A stretch of DNA of 64,000 nucleotides from Sediminibacterium sp. UBA657 (GTDB lineage: Bacteria; Bacteroidota; Bacteroidia; Chitinophagales; Chitinophagaceae): assembly GCA_002299885.1 (NCBI GenBank), contig DBOB01000029.1, forward strand, positions 11,294-75,293. Direction: 5' to 3'. A program made the translations under genes and the position numbers. Positions 34,781-43,927 of this stretch are shown here, piece after piece (positions within the stretch are counted from its first letter, which is position 1; every line of letters begins with the position of its first letter). The notes under the pieces are model-generated. The model was not told where the DNA came from. It did no database searches and saw only the letters and a program-made list of their open reading frames with translations.

Positions 34781-35308
34781 ATGACATTAGATCCAAAGTA
34801 TCCCATCGGGAAGTATGAAATGAAGCCTTATTCTGAAGCCACAAAAAATGAATGGATCAATGCATTAAGGCATTTGCCAAAAGATCTAGAAATGGCTGTA
34901 TTGAATTTAGATAAAGTACATTTAGACACCCCATATAGAGAGGGCGGTTGGACTGTACAACAACTAGTACATCATATTGCAGACAGTCATATGAATGCAT
35001 TTGCAAGATTTAAATTAGGACTGACCGAGGAAGTGCCAACGATAAAAGCATATGATGAAAATAAGTGGGTGTCTATGGCAGATGTTTTGGATACACCCAT
35101 TAATTATTCAATGACCTTATTGCATGCATTGCATGAAAGATGGGCAAATTTATTGACTAGTTTAACAGAAGAACAATGGCAAAGAAAATTATTTCATCCT
35201 GGTAGAAATGCCGAAGTAAGTTTATGGGATTTGTTTGCTATATATGCATGGCATGGTAAACATCATGTAGCGCATATTACCACTTTAAGAGCCAACAAAG
35301 GCTGGTAA
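34781..35308 (+). CDS. YfiT-like DinB-superfamily protein (putative bacillithiol S-transferase)
   Basis: The 175-residue four-helix protein closely resembles Bacillus YfiT. LDTPYREGGWTVQQLVHHIADSHMNA and YAWHGKHHVAHI supply the conserved metal-binding histidines (His64/65 and His158/161/162 region). Members of this family include metal-dependent bacillithiol transferases that conjugate electrophiles. The gene is 11 nt downstream of the ABC ATPase on the same strand, suggesting one transcript. The possible link to bacillithiol is strengthened by a bacilliredoxin gene at the window end. The substrate is not readable. Confidence 0.83.
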   Translation: MTLDPKYPIGKYEMKPYSEATKNEWINALRHLPKDLEMAVLNLDKVHLDTPYREGGWTVQQLVHHIADSHMNAFARFKLGLTEEVPTIKAYDENKWVSMADVLDTPINYSMTLLHALHERWANLLTSLTEEQWQRKLFHPGRNAEVSLWDLFAIYAWHGKHHVAHITTLRANKGW

Positions 35309-35310
35309 AT

Positions 35311-36636
35311 TTATACATATCTAGTTCTGTCAACCTCGGCAACTAAAAATACACTGCCAATCACAAGAATCAAATCTTGGTGGTTGGCATTTTTTATAGC
35401 AGCATCTAAAGCGATATTTACATCTTCAAAAGCATGTCCATTTAAACCAATTGTATTGGCTTCTGCTGCTAATTCATCTACAGGCAATGCCCTTGGAATA
35501 TGAGATTGTGTGAAATAATACTTTGCATTTTTAGGAAGTAATTCAAGTACGGCTTTTATATCTTTATCCTTTACCATGCCCGTGACAATATGTAGTTGTT
35601 GGTAATGCAAGGAGGTCAACTGTTCTAATAATGCATGAATACCATGTTCATTATGGGCCACATCTAAAATGACTCTGGGGCTATCTTGAATGCATTCCCA
35701 TCTACCCATTAACCCATTATTTTTTTTAACCTGTGACAATGCTTTTAATACTTTACTCGCTGTTAGCTTCCAGCCCATGGTAGAAAGTAATTGTGCTGCA
35801 ACCAATACTGCCTTTAAATTTTTAGCTTGGTATTTTGCAGGAAGATCACATTCAATAGTGAAATTTTTTGGAAATAAGGGAGCGTCTAATAAATGTATAA
35901 GGGGTTGATTGAATTCAAATAAGGCATTCTGCCAATTGTTTTGAAAGTTTTTAAATTCAATAAATTCTTCTGCAAAATAAATAGGTGCATTTTCTTTATT
36001 GGCCTTGTCTTCAAATACTTTTTTTGTAGCTGGATCTAATGCGCCTATGACAACGGGAGTACCATTTTTAATGATCCCGGCTTTCTCAGAAGCAATGGCT
36101 TCCAAAGTATTTCCAAGTAAAGCCATATGGTCGAATCCAATATTGGTAATGATAGAAAGTTCTGGACTAATCACATTCGTACTGTCTAATCTACCTCCTA
36201 ATCCTGTTTCAATGATTGCGATATCCACTTTTTGTTCTGCAAAATAATCGAAAGCCATGCCTACTGTGATTTCAAAAAAAGAGGGTTCAATTTTTTCAAT
36301 ACAAGGTTTTATTTTATTGGTGAAGTCAATCACAAAATCTTGACTGCACATTTGTCCATTCACTTTGATACGCTCTATAAAATCATATAGATGTGGTGAA
36401 GTGTATAAACCTGTTTTATAACCAGCTTCTTGAAAAATGGAAGCAAGCATATGGCTAGTGGAACCTTTTCCGTTGGTGCCTGCAATATGAATGGTCTTGA
36501 TTTTTTTTTCTGGATGTCCAAGAAATTTACAAATAGCAATGGTATTGTCTAAATTCGGTTTGATTGCAGCAGCGCCAATCCTGCTAAACATAGGTAGCCT
36601 AGCATATAAATAGTCAATCGTTTCTTGATACCGCAT
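35311..36636 (-). CDS. folC: Bifunctional folylpolyglutamate synthase/dihydrofolate synthase
   Basis: FolC adds glutamate to dihydropteroate or to folates. The 441-residue Mur-ligase-type protein shows P-loop GTNGKGST (about 53-60), IERIKVNGQMCSQ, FFEITVGMAFDYFA, the TGLGGRLDSTNVI motif and VILDVAHNEHGI near the linker to the C-terminal domain. Length is normal. It is the last gene of a tight six-gene minus-strand operon and ends 2 nt before the convergent YfiT-like stop. Confidence 0.94.
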   Translation of the reverse strand: MRYQETIDYLYARLPMFSRIGAAAIKPNLDNTIAICKFLGHPEKKIKTIHIAGTNGKGSTSHMLASIFQEAGYKTGLYTSPHLYDFIERIKVNGQMCSQDFVIDFTNKIKPCIEKIEPSFFEITVGMAFDYFAEQKVDIAIIETGLGGRLDSTNVISPELSIITNIGFDHMALLGNTLEAIASEKAGIIKNGTPVVIGALDPATKKVFEDKANKENAPIYFAEEFIEFKNFQNNWQNALFEFNQPLIHLLDAPLFPKNFTIECDLPAKYQAKNLKAVLVAAQLLSTMGWKLTASKVLKALSQVKKNNGLMGRWECIQDSPRVILDVAHNEHGIHALLEQLTSLHYQQLHIVTGMVKDKDIKAVLELLPKNAKYYFTQSHIPRALPVDELAAEANTIGLNGHAFEDVNIALDAAIKNANHQDLILVIGSVFLVAEVDRTRYV

Positions 36637-36650
36637 ACAGATTGGGTGGC

Positions 36651-37433
36651 TTATTGAAGATCGAATTTGAATTTCACTGTCACAATTGAACTATGATCAG
36701 CCGAATTGAAATTAATTTTTGTCAAGTATTCCACAATTGCTCTTTTGTATTTTGAGTCATTGGAAGAGGAGCCTCTTGAAATTTGGATAAACTTTCCAAC
36801 ACCATTTGGATTCACTTCTATTTCTGCATAAATAGTTGCAGGGGGAACATCTCCATTAAATGAATAGGTCTTTGTAACACGGCGGTCACCTTTGGTTACA
36901 AAAGGTCCGCCGCTACCTGAATAGGATTTGCCATCAATAGAGCCATTTGCTGCACCTTGATCGCCTTTGCCTCCAGCAATGCCTTGATCCTTCACAGCAT
37001 TGTAACTATCTTGATTGTTGCCGCCATTGCCGTTACCACCTGCATATTTACCCATCAAGGCTTTTGGCTTAGCTGGTATAGGAGCTGGATTGTTTTTTGC
37101 AATTGTTTTTACTTTACCAGAACGAATTGCTTCGTCGCTTGGGTCATTTGAAACTGTATTAATTTTTGAAGCATTGCTTGATGCCACTTTAGCAGATCTT
37201 GAAGTGGAGCCTTGCTCTGGGGCAGGAGCAGATTTGCTCTTAGGAGGGATCTCTCCAGCACCAGTATTGCTATTGCCTAAATTCACTTCCATATATTCTG
37301 GTAAGGGAGGTATTACTGTTGGTGCGGGTTCCTGCCATTTTAAAACAAAAAAGATGAGTGAGAGTCCAAGACAGATAAGTCCAGTATAGACTGCAGCTTT
37401 AATATTCTTTTCTTGTTCAAAACTCAATTGCAT
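36651..37433 (-). CDS. TonB-like energy-transducer protein
   Basis: The 260-residue protein has one N-terminal membrane helix (about 14-31) and a Pro/Ser/Lys-rich periplasmic spacer (about 40-150, with a Gly/Asn patch). A C-terminal domain (about 175-260) reads VPPATIYAEIEVNPNGVG, the TonB/TolA-like strand pattern. This layout fits TonB or an ExbB/ExbD-linked transducer driving outer-membrane receptors. No exbB or exbD lies in the window; its operon neighbours are folC and a TSUP transporter. The C-terminal YP motif typical of TonB is not obvious, so the call stays generic. Confidence 0.7.
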   Translation of the reverse strand: MQLSFEQEKNIKAAVYTGLICLGLSLIFFVLKWQEPAPTVIPPLPEYMEVNLGNSNTGAGEIPPKSKSAPAPEQGSTSRSAKVASSNASKINTVSNDPSDEAIRSGKVKTIAKNNPAPIPAKPKALMGKYAGGNGNGGNNQDSYNAVKDQGIAGGKGDQGAANGSIDGKSYSGSGGPFVTKGDRRVTKTYSFNGDVPPATIYAEIEVNPNGVGKFIQISRGSSSNDSKYKRAIVEYLTKINFNSADHSSIVTVKFKFDLQ

Positions 37434-37442
37434 AGCTTAAAA

Positions 37443-38207
37443 TTAATGGAAAAAAACGTCATATCCCAATCTAAGCAAGGTGGCTACGATCACAATTAAG
37501 AAAATTTTACGAATAAATTGGTTGCCCTTCTTTAAAGCCATTCTAGAACCAAAAAATCCGCCAGTGGCATTACAAATTGACATTGGGATGGCAACAGGCC
37601 AAAGTATCACGCCCTTGCCAATGAATAAGATCAAGGAGCCAAGATTCGTAGAGAGGTTTACAATTTTTGCATGGGCGCTCGCATTTAAGAAGTCGTATCC
37701 CAAAATGGAAATAAATGCCAATACAAATAAGCTTCCAGCACCAGGACCAATAAAGCCATCATAAAATCCAATGAATAGACAAATTAATACGCCTTTGAGT
37801 GTAGCATACTTTATATGATCTTTTTGCAAAGATTGACCAAGGTCTTTTTTGGTAAAAGTATAAATTGCCATAACGAGCAATACAAAAAAAATCACTGGCT
37901 TCATAAATTGGCTGCTCATTCTGGTAAGCAATAAAGAACCAGAGAAAGATGCGATGAATGCGATGCTTGTAAAAAGAAGTATTCTTAAAAGAGGAATTTT
38001 AACTCTTTGTAAATATTGATAGGTCGCAAAACAAGTGCCAATAAAAGAGGGTACTTTAAGTGTACCAATAACGGTTGATACTGCTTGCGTTGGCATCAAA
38101 ATTAACCCTGCTGGCACTTGTATCAAGCCACCACCGCCCACCACAGCATCCACATAGCCTGCTAAAAAGGCAATCAAACATAGTAAAATGATGGTGCTAA
38201 GTTCCAT
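37443..38207 (-). CDS. TSUP family (TauE/SafE) membrane transporter
   Basis: The 254-residue protein has about eight membrane helices. GYVDAVVGGGGLIQVPAGLI near the start and YDGFIGPGAGSLFVLAF in the middle are the two hallmark repeats of the TauE/SafE family. These proteins usually export or import sulfite, sulfonates or sulfoacetate. The start overlaps the end of the EamA gene by 11 nt, a coupled pair. The actual substrate is unknown. Confidence 0.88.
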   Translation of the reverse strand: MELSTIILLCLIAFLAGYVDAVVGGGGLIQVPAGLILMPTQAVSTVIGTLKVPSFIGTCFATYQYLQRVKIPLLRILLFTSIAFIASFSGSLLLTRMSSQFMKPVIFFVLLVMAIYTFTKKDLGQSLQKDHIKYATLKGVLICLFIGFYDGFIGPGAGSLFVLAFISILGYDFLNASAHAKIVNLSTNLGSLILFIGKGVILWPVAIPMSICNATGGFFGSRMALKKGNQFIRKIFLIVIVATLLRLGYDVFFH

Positions 38208-39117
38208 GCTTTATTTTTGATGGCCAGGTGTTGATTACGATTCCAGAAACAATAATCACACCACTAATAATTTGAAAAATATTAAATTTTTCGTTCAAAA
38301 TAAATAGTGCTTCAATGGAACTAAGAAATGGAATTAAAGTACCAAATAGGGCAGTCTTTGCAGACCCCATTCTGTGAATAGCATTATTCCATAATAAATA
38401 GGCAATGGTGGAGTTGCCTATTCCTAAATATAAAATAATGAATAAAAGCTGTTTGTTAAAATGAACAGGTTGGATATAATTCATTTCATAAATAGCAAAT
38501 GGACATAATAAAATAGTGCCTAATGCAAAAAGTACGAGCAAAAAACTATTGTTTGAAATACCAATTGGTTTTTTACGAACAAATACATTGTAAGTTCCAA
38601 AACATATACCAGCACCAATCATCCATAAATCACCTGTTGCAATTTTAAAGTGCAGCAAAGTATTCAGGTCACCTTTACTTAACAAAACTAAAATGCCCAT
38701 AATACCTAAGACAATCCCTGTGATACTTTTCCAATTTAATTTTTCTTGTACGAGCCATGCTGCAAGTAAAGTAGCAACAATCGGATGAATCGTTGATCCA
38801 AACAATGCCATATTGATGGCTGTTGTATAATGTCCTGCTTGGTAAATCATTGTGTTGTATATCGCAATACCCACAAGTGCCATCCAGAAAAAATAACTAA
38901 AATTGGCCTTGAATAATTGTTTTTCTTTCTTAAAATTATGAATTGCAAATGGGAACATCGATATGGTTGCAATAGACCATCTAAAAAAAGCAAGACTGAT
39001 TGGGCCAGCCAAATGAATTGCGTACCTAGAAATGATAAAATTACCTGACCAGATGATACATGCAGTAATTGCAAGTATTGTCCCTATTTGAAATTCTTTA
39101 TTGTAATGTCTTTTCAA
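38197..39117 (-). CDS. EamA/DMT family transporter
   Basis: The 306-residue protein has ten predicted membrane helices arranged as two EamA repeats, with IIWSGNFIISRYAI and FRWSIATISMFPF in repeat one and IYLGIGNSTIAYLLWNNAI plus TLIPFLSSIEALFILNE in repeat two. DMT transporters move metabolites such as amino acids, though the substrate is not predictable here. The start is a TTG (no in-frame ATG nearby). The gene sits 12 nt after the radical SAM gene and overlaps TSUP by 11 nt. Confidence 0.87.
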   Translation of the reverse strand: MKRHYNKEFQIGTILAITACIIWSGNFIISRYAIHLAGPISLAFFRWSIATISMFPFAIHNFKKEKQLFKANFSYFFWMALVGIAIYNTMIYQAGHYTTAINMALFGSTIHPIVATLLAAWLVQEKLNWKSITGIVLGIMGILVLLSKGDLNTLLHFKIATGDLWMIGAGICFGTYNVFVRKKPIGISNNSFLLVLFALGTILLCPFAIYEMNYIQPVHFNKQLLFIILYLGIGNSTIAYLLWNNAIHRMGSAKTALFGTLIPFLSSIEALFILNEKFNIFQIISGVIIVSGIVINTWPSKIKHGT

Positions 39118-39129
39118 AATGGATCCAAA

Positions 39130-40431
39130 TTAATGATGAGCAAATTCAGTCGAATAATCTCCTTTGATACGTTCTATAGGAGGATTAAAATAGCCGAATT
39201 TTAAATCAGGAAATTCTTCTCTAATTAATTCCATCATTTGTTTTACGCCCATGATTTCACCTGGTTCTGTCACACCAATTTTTCCGAGGTACCAATCTGG
39301 ATCAATATTGAAATTACGCCACTGAATCATTTTCAATCCAGTGTCTTTGATCAATTGTCTTAATGCTTCGTATTCTGCAACCGTATCCGTCATCCCAGGG
39401 AAAACAAAATAATTGATACTTGTCCACTTACCTGCGGCAGACATGACTTTCAAACTTTCAACAATATCTTGGAAGGTGTAATTATTTGGGCGGTAGTATG
39501 CGTTATAAATTTCAGGTCTAGCAGAATTCGTACTCACTCTTAAACTATCTAAACCAACAGCAGCTAGTGCAGCAACTGCTTTCGGATTAGAACCATTTGA
39601 ATTGATATTAATACTGCCTTTGTCTGTATGCTTTCTGATTTCAATAATGGCTTCCTTGATGGTCTCCCACATTAACAATGGTTCACCCTCACAACCTTGA
39701 CCAAAACTTACAATTGGGAATGGTGCCGACATTAAATGTGGAACCGTATATTCTACCACTTCGGAAGCAGTAGGTTTAAATGATAAACGTTCTTGGTTAG
39801 AAACAATTTCTTCCTCAATTGGTTGGAAAGAAATACAGCCAATACAATTTGCATTACAGGCAGGTGAAATAGGGATAGGGCATTCCCATCTTCCCATCGC
39901 AAAATTTCTTGCTGCAGGACAATGATAGGTCATGCAACAGTTTTGCATCAGGTGTTGAACCAATCTATTCTCACCATAGGTTTTTAATAAATGAGCTGCT
40001 CCATAATCAATTGTTTCTTGATCATAGCCTTCACAATCTTGGCGAATATCTTGCTCAATTCTAACAGCAGGTACATAATTAATACCATCTAACCAACCAA
40101 CGGCTGTATAACAAAATAAGGGTAACAAGGGTGCTTCTGGTAAAGACTCATATGCTGCAATATACAATCCAGTATGCGCAGGTGGGATGAATGCAGCTAC
40201 AGCCCAACCTTTTTCACATAAACGCATTTCTCCAGTTTCAACATCAATTCCTATGCCTCTTCTGCCAGGTAATTCATATAAGCTTCCACCTTCGGGTAAG
40301 GGAATCCAGTCTTCCTCTGGAATTGGATAGGCATCCCATCCAGCTCTGCCAACTACATACAAGGTTTCATCTTCAAAGATGTTACCTTCTCCGTCAGAAT
40401 ACAATAAATAAGGGGACTCAGTTAATGCCAT
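39130..40431 (-). CDS. Radical SAM protein of unknown substrate with extra N-terminal cysteines
   Basis: The 433-residue protein holds a radical-SAM cluster CNANCIGC (Cys192, 196, 199) and a GEP-type SAM motif (FGQGCEGEPLL), followed by SININSNGSNP and SLRVSTNSARPE typical of the barrel. Residues 1-180 form an extra domain not seen in small radical SAM enzymes. Four further cysteines (165, 166, 171, 184) stand just before the cluster in QNCCMTYHC and WECP, possibly for a second metal centre. No peptide substrate or partner gene is evident nearby. It sits 2 nt after the bPH-like gene and 12 nt before EamA. Confidence 0.85.
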   Translation of the reverse strand: MALTESPYLLYSDGEGNIFEDETLYVVGRAGWDAYPIPEEDWIPLPEGGSLYELPGRRGIGIDVETGEMRLCEKGWAVAAFIPPAHTGLYIAAYESLPEAPLLPLFCYTAVGWLDGINYVPAVRIEQDIRQDCEGYDQETIDYGAAHLLKTYGENRLVQHLMQNCCMTYHCPAARNFAMGRWECPIPISPACNANCIGCISFQPIEEEIVSNQERLSFKPTASEVVEYTVPHLMSAPFPIVSFGQGCEGEPLLMWETIKEAIIEIRKHTDKGSININSNGSNPKAVAALAAVGLDSLRVSTNSARPEIYNAYYRPNNYTFQDIVESLKVMSAAGKWTSINYFVFPGMTDTVAEYEALRQLIKDTGLKMIQWRNFNIDPDWYLGKIGVTEPGEIMGVKQMMELIREEFPDLKFGYFNPPIERIKGDYSTEFAHH

Positions 40432-40433
40432 AA

Positions 40434-40988
40434 TTAGTTGGTTTTAGCTAGATGCTCCGCGCAAAAAGCATTGAATTCGTTTTTGATTGTTTCAGTGACA
40501 GGCTCGTTGATTTGTTTTTGAATCAATTTATTGTTCTTGAAATCGATTGTAATATAATCGTCTTTAATCAGCATATTGTTGATTTCTGCCCATGGATACA
40601 ACTTTTTTGGGAAGGTATTCACTAAGACACCGGCAGGGTCTACTGCTAATTCATATGGAAACTTTACTTGTCGCTCAAAAAGCGCCGCAATTAAGTAAAT
40701 GCCAGCGATCAATAAAGCGTTGGGTAGTAAAAACCATCCCCAAGAAGCAAATACCAAACCCAAGCGGTAATAAGGTACGCCTCCTTTGATCTTTTGATAG
40801 ACGCAAAAAATCCACCAACTTGCCACCGAAGTCATGATCGCAATTAATAAGGCAGGACTTGGATATAAGCCCGCATATAGTGCATAAGAAAGCGCCATTA
40901 AGGTCATCAGAAGCATCAATTGACTGACACGGTCTACGTTCTTAAAATCGGGACTTTTGCAAACAATGATATAGTCAAAAAGGCGCAT
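40434..40988 (-). CDS. Membrane protein with C-terminal PH-like (YcxB-type) domain
   Basis: The 184-residue protein has hydrophobic helices at about 23-40, 44-63 and 75-103, then a soluble C-terminal part. It contains FPYELAVDPAGVLVNTFPKKLYPWAEINNMLIKDDYITIDFKN, split over beta strands, resembling bacterial PH/YcxB-like domains. I do not know its function. It is the first gene of a six-gene minus-strand operon that includes the radical SAM protein and ends at folC. Confidence 0.65.
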   Translation of the reverse strand: MRLFDYIIVCKSPDFKNVDRVSQLMLLMTLMALSYALYAGLYPSPALLIAIMTSVASWWIFCVYQKIKGGVPYYRLGLVFASWGWFLLPNALLIAGIYLIAALFERQVKFPYELAVDPAGVLVNTFPKKLYPWAEINNMLIKDDYITIDFKNNKLIQKQINEPVTETIKNEFNAFCAEHLAKTN

Positions 40989-41014
40989 AATTATAGTTTA
41001 TGAGATGCGTAAAT

Positions 41015-41048
41015 TTTGATGCAATTTAAGGCCATTTAGTTAACTTTG
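41015..41048 (+). promoter_or_regulatory. Promoter of ccmE (TTTG-N22-TAACTTTG)
   Basis: TTTG at 41015-41018 and TAACTTTG at 41041-41048 fit the consensus with 22 nt spacing. The -7 element ends 4 nt before the ATG at 41053, so the transcript would start at about the first base of the start codon, implying a leaderless message. Confidence 0.55.
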
Positions 41049-41052
41049 CGGT

Positions 41053-41463
41053 ATGAAGAAAACACATCTTATTTTATTGGTCTTAATTGCTGCAGCAATC
41101 GTAGTGTTAATAAGCTATACAGGCGATTTAAGTAGCTATGAAACAGTTGCTTCTGCAAAGCAAAAAGAAGGGAAATATGTGAATTTGATCGTAAAAATGG
41201 ATAAATCTGTACCTGTTCAATACGATCCAGTAAAAGATCCTAATCTCTTAAAATTTAATGTAGAAGATAGCTTGGGGGGTAAAATTGCTGTGGTTTATCG
41301 CAATACCATGCCCACAGATATGGAAAAGTCTGAACGTTTGGTGTTGAAAGGACGTGTTCAGGGGGATGCATTTGAGTGTAGCTCAATAGTGATGAAATGC
41401 CCTTCTAAATACAAGGACAATCCAGATGCAATGAAAGAGCAACCGGTAACTATTACCAACTAA
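41053..41463 (+). CDS. ccmE: Cytochrome c maturation heme chaperone CcmE, CxxxY type
   Basis: CcmE receives heme and passes it to the CcmF lyase in the periplasm. The 136-residue protein has one N-terminal helix (about 6-21) and an OB-fold-like beta domain (VNLIVKMDKSVPVQY, KIAVVYRNTMP, ERLVLKGRV). In the well-known form a His binds heme covalently. Here the corresponding segment reads SIVMKCPSKYKDN, a C-P-S-K-Y (Cys116, Tyr120) variant such as described for Desulfovibrio CcmE. It is preceded by a promoter that suggests a leaderless message and is followed 13 nt later by ccmF. Activity is inferred. Confidence 0.87.
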   Translation: MKKTHLILLVLIAAAIVVLISYTGDLSSYETVASAKQKEGKYVNLIVKMDKSVPVQYDPVKDPNLLKFNVEDSLGGKIAVVYRNTMPTDMEKSERLVLKGRVQGDAFECSSIVMKCPSKYKDNPDAMKEQPVTITN

Positions 41464-41476
41464 TCAAAATTACAAC

Positions 41477-43900
41477 ATGCAGTCAACTCAGTTTATTGGG
41501 GAACATTTGTTACCTGGTCAAATAGGTTATTTTTTATCCATCTTATCTTTTGTAGCGTCTCTAGTTGCTACATTTTCTTTTGCTAAAGCATTTTATGCAA
41601 AAGAGATGGTGGTGGAAGCAAGTTGGAAAAAATTAGCCAGAACCGCTTTTGTGATTGAGGCCCTGACTGTAGTTGGAAGTTTTGTGGTTTTATTTTATGT
41701 GATCTACAATCATTTATTTGAATATAAATATGCTTACACCCACAGCGATAAAAATTTACCATTTGAATATTTATTGAGTTGTTTTTGGGAAGGGCAGGAA
41801 GGCAGTTTTTTATTATGGAGTTTTTGGCATGCAGTGTTGGGTTTGATTTTAATTAAGAAAGCAAAAGCACATGAAGCTGGCGTAATGATGGTCATTAGTT
41901 TTGCGCAGTTGATGCTTGCATCTATGGTGATTGGCTTGTATGTGTTTGATGTGAAAATTGGTTCTAGTCCATTTATATTATTGAGACATGAAATGAATTG
42001 GCCAATTTTGTCCAGACCAGATTATGTGCAACTATTAAAAGATGGTACAGGCTTAAATACTTTACTACAGAATTATTGGATGGTCATCCATCCGCCTATT
42101 TTATTTTTAGGATTTGCTAGTACCATCGTTCCATTTGCATATGCAGTAGCAGGCTTACTAAAGAAAGAGCATAACTGGGTTAAACCTGCTTTGCCTTGGG
42201 CTAATTTTTCTGCGGGAATATTGGGATTAGGTATTATGATGGGTGCTGCATGGGCTTATGAGAGTTTGACCTTTGGTGGCTATTGGGCATGGGATCCAGT
42301 TGAGAATGCATCATTAGTGCCATGGTTGACTTTGGTAGCTGGTATTCATACGGCCATGATCTATAATAAAACAGGTGCAAGTTTAAAAGCAACTTATTTA
42401 TTCCTTGGGATTAGTTTCTTATTAATTGTTTATTCTACTTTTTTAACTAGAAGTGGCATTTTAGGAGATACTTCCGTTCATGCCTTTACTGATTTAGGGA
42501 TGAATGGACAGTTGATATTCTTCTTATTTATCTTTGTCATTCCATTCTTTGTTTTATATTTTGTGCGTTACAAACAAATGCTAGAACCTGTGAAGGAGGA
42601 TGCAATTGATAGCAGAGAATTTTGGATGTTGATTGGTTCTTTAGTGCTCGTACTTTCTGCATTAGTGATTATTCTTAAGACTTCTACACCGGTATTCAAT
42701 AAAATCTTCGATACTAAAATCGCACCACCAGAAGATCCTGAGTTTGCACACAATCAAGTTCAAATTTTTGTAGCCATTATCATTGGCGCATTAACAGCCA
42801 TTGGACAGTTTTTGAAATACAAGACAACACCTTTGGCTTATTTCAAAAAACAAATGATCTGGCCTTTGATTATCACCATCCTTATTAGCATCATCATTTT
42901 TGTTTTTGTTGGCGTTGCATATGATGATAAAGGAGCTGGATTCTTAGGCGCAATTTATATTGCTATTGTGACTTCTGTTTTTGCGATCGTTGGAAATATT
43001 TCCTATTGGTCTGTGGTTCTTAAAGGGAAATTAAAATCCGCAAGTTCATCTATTGGTCATATTGGATTTGGTTTGGTATTGGCAGGTATCTTTATTTCTT
43101 CTGCAAACAAAACCACTCTGAGCTACAATACAACGGGAATTAGTCCTTTGAGAGTGGACTCTACCCAAAAAAATAGTCCAGTTGGCGACCCAAGAGAAAA
43201 CCTGACTTTATTTGAGACCATCGAAACAGATATGGGCAAATACAATGTGACATACGAAAGAGATACATTCGATGCGATTGGAAAAAGGTATTTTGAATTG
43301 AATTTTAAGGAAAAGAAAACAGGAGAGACCTTTAAGTTATATCCTGATGTCTTAAAAAATAATAAAGGAATGGAGGGTTTCTCTGCTAATCCATCCTCTA
43401 AACATTATTTACATAAAGATATTTTTGTGTACGTGACTTCTTTCCAAGACCATACAGAGGAAGACACGACCAGTTTCAAGCCTGTTAACATTACTGTTGG
43501 TGATTCTATTTTTTATAGCAATGGCTATATCAAATTGGAGAAAGTCAATGTAAATCCTCCAGGTGATAGACCTGCAGGTGTGAATGAATTGAGATTACAA
43601 TTGAATGTGGTTTCTAAAGAAGGATTAAAATATGTCGCAGAACCAGGTATTTTGTTAGAAGGCTTGAACCTGACTTCAAAAGTAGACACCGTAAAGGCTC
43701 AAAATTTAGTCTTGAGTTTTAATAAAGTGATTGATCAAGAAAAAGGCATTTTAGAAATAGGGGTGAAAGAGTCAACTGCTCTAACCAACCTCATTACTTT
43801 AAAGGTCTATGAATTCCCTTGGATCAATTTATTATGGTTAGGGGTGATTGTGACGACCATTGGATTTATGATGGGGGCCTATTATCGTTTTAAGAAATAG
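41477..43900 (+). CDS. ccmF: Cytochrome c assembly heme lyase CcmF/CcsA-type
   Basis: The 807-residue membrane protein contains the heme-handling WWD motif in YWAWDPVENASLVPWL, within about 14 membrane helices. YNHLFEYKYAYTHSDKNLP, split at the loop, and HPPILFLGFAS with a heme-axial His are also visible. The C-terminal periplasmic part (about 540-780) is beta-rich, followed by a final anchor helix. This is CcmF size rather than short CcmC. It is co-transcribed with ccmE. Other ccm genes are not in the window. Confidence 0.92.
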   Translation: MQSTQFIGEHLLPGQIGYFLSILSFVASLVATFSFAKAFYAKEMVVEASWKKLARTAFVIEALTVVGSFVVLFYVIYNHLFEYKYAYTHSDKNLPFEYLLSCFWEGQEGSFLLWSFWHAVLGLILIKKAKAHEAGVMMVISFAQLMLASMVIGLYVFDVKIGSSPFILLRHEMNWPILSRPDYVQLLKDGTGLNTLLQNYWMVIHPPILFLGFASTIVPFAYAVAGLLKKEHNWVKPALPWANFSAGILGLGIMMGAAWAYESLTFGGYWAWDPVENASLVPWLTLVAGIHTAMIYNKTGASLKATYLFLGISFLLIVYSTFLTRSGILGDTSVHAFTDLGMNGQLIFFLFIFVIPFFVLYFVRYKQMLEPVKEDAIDSREFWMLIGSLVLVLSALVIILKTSTPVFNKIFDTKIAPPEDPEFAHNQVQIFVAIIIGALTAIGQFLKYKTTPLAYFKKQMIWPLIITILISIIIFVFVGVAYDDKGAGFLGAIYIAIVTSVFAIVGNISYWSVVLKGKLKSASSSIGHIGFGLVLAGIFISSANKTTLSYNTTGISPLRVDSTQKNSPVGDPRENLTLFETIETDMGKYNVTYERDTFDAIGKRYFELNFKEKKTGETFKLYPDVLKNNKGMEGFSANPSSKHYLHKDIFVYVTSFQDHTEEDTTSFKPVNITVGDSIFYSNGYIKLEKVNVNPPGDRPAGVNELRLQLNVVSKEGLKYVAEPGILLEGLNLTSKVDTVKAQNLVLSFNKVIDQEKGILEIGVKESTALTNLITLKVYEFPWINLLWLGVIVTTIGFMMGAYYRFKK

Positions 43901-43927
43901 GGTTACTTTTTGTATATTAGTGTATCA

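Noticed and set aside
37015..37389. 124-codon plus-strand frame opposite the TonB-like spacer
   Set aside because: Mirror of a Pro/Ser/Lys-rich low-complexity region; no independent support.
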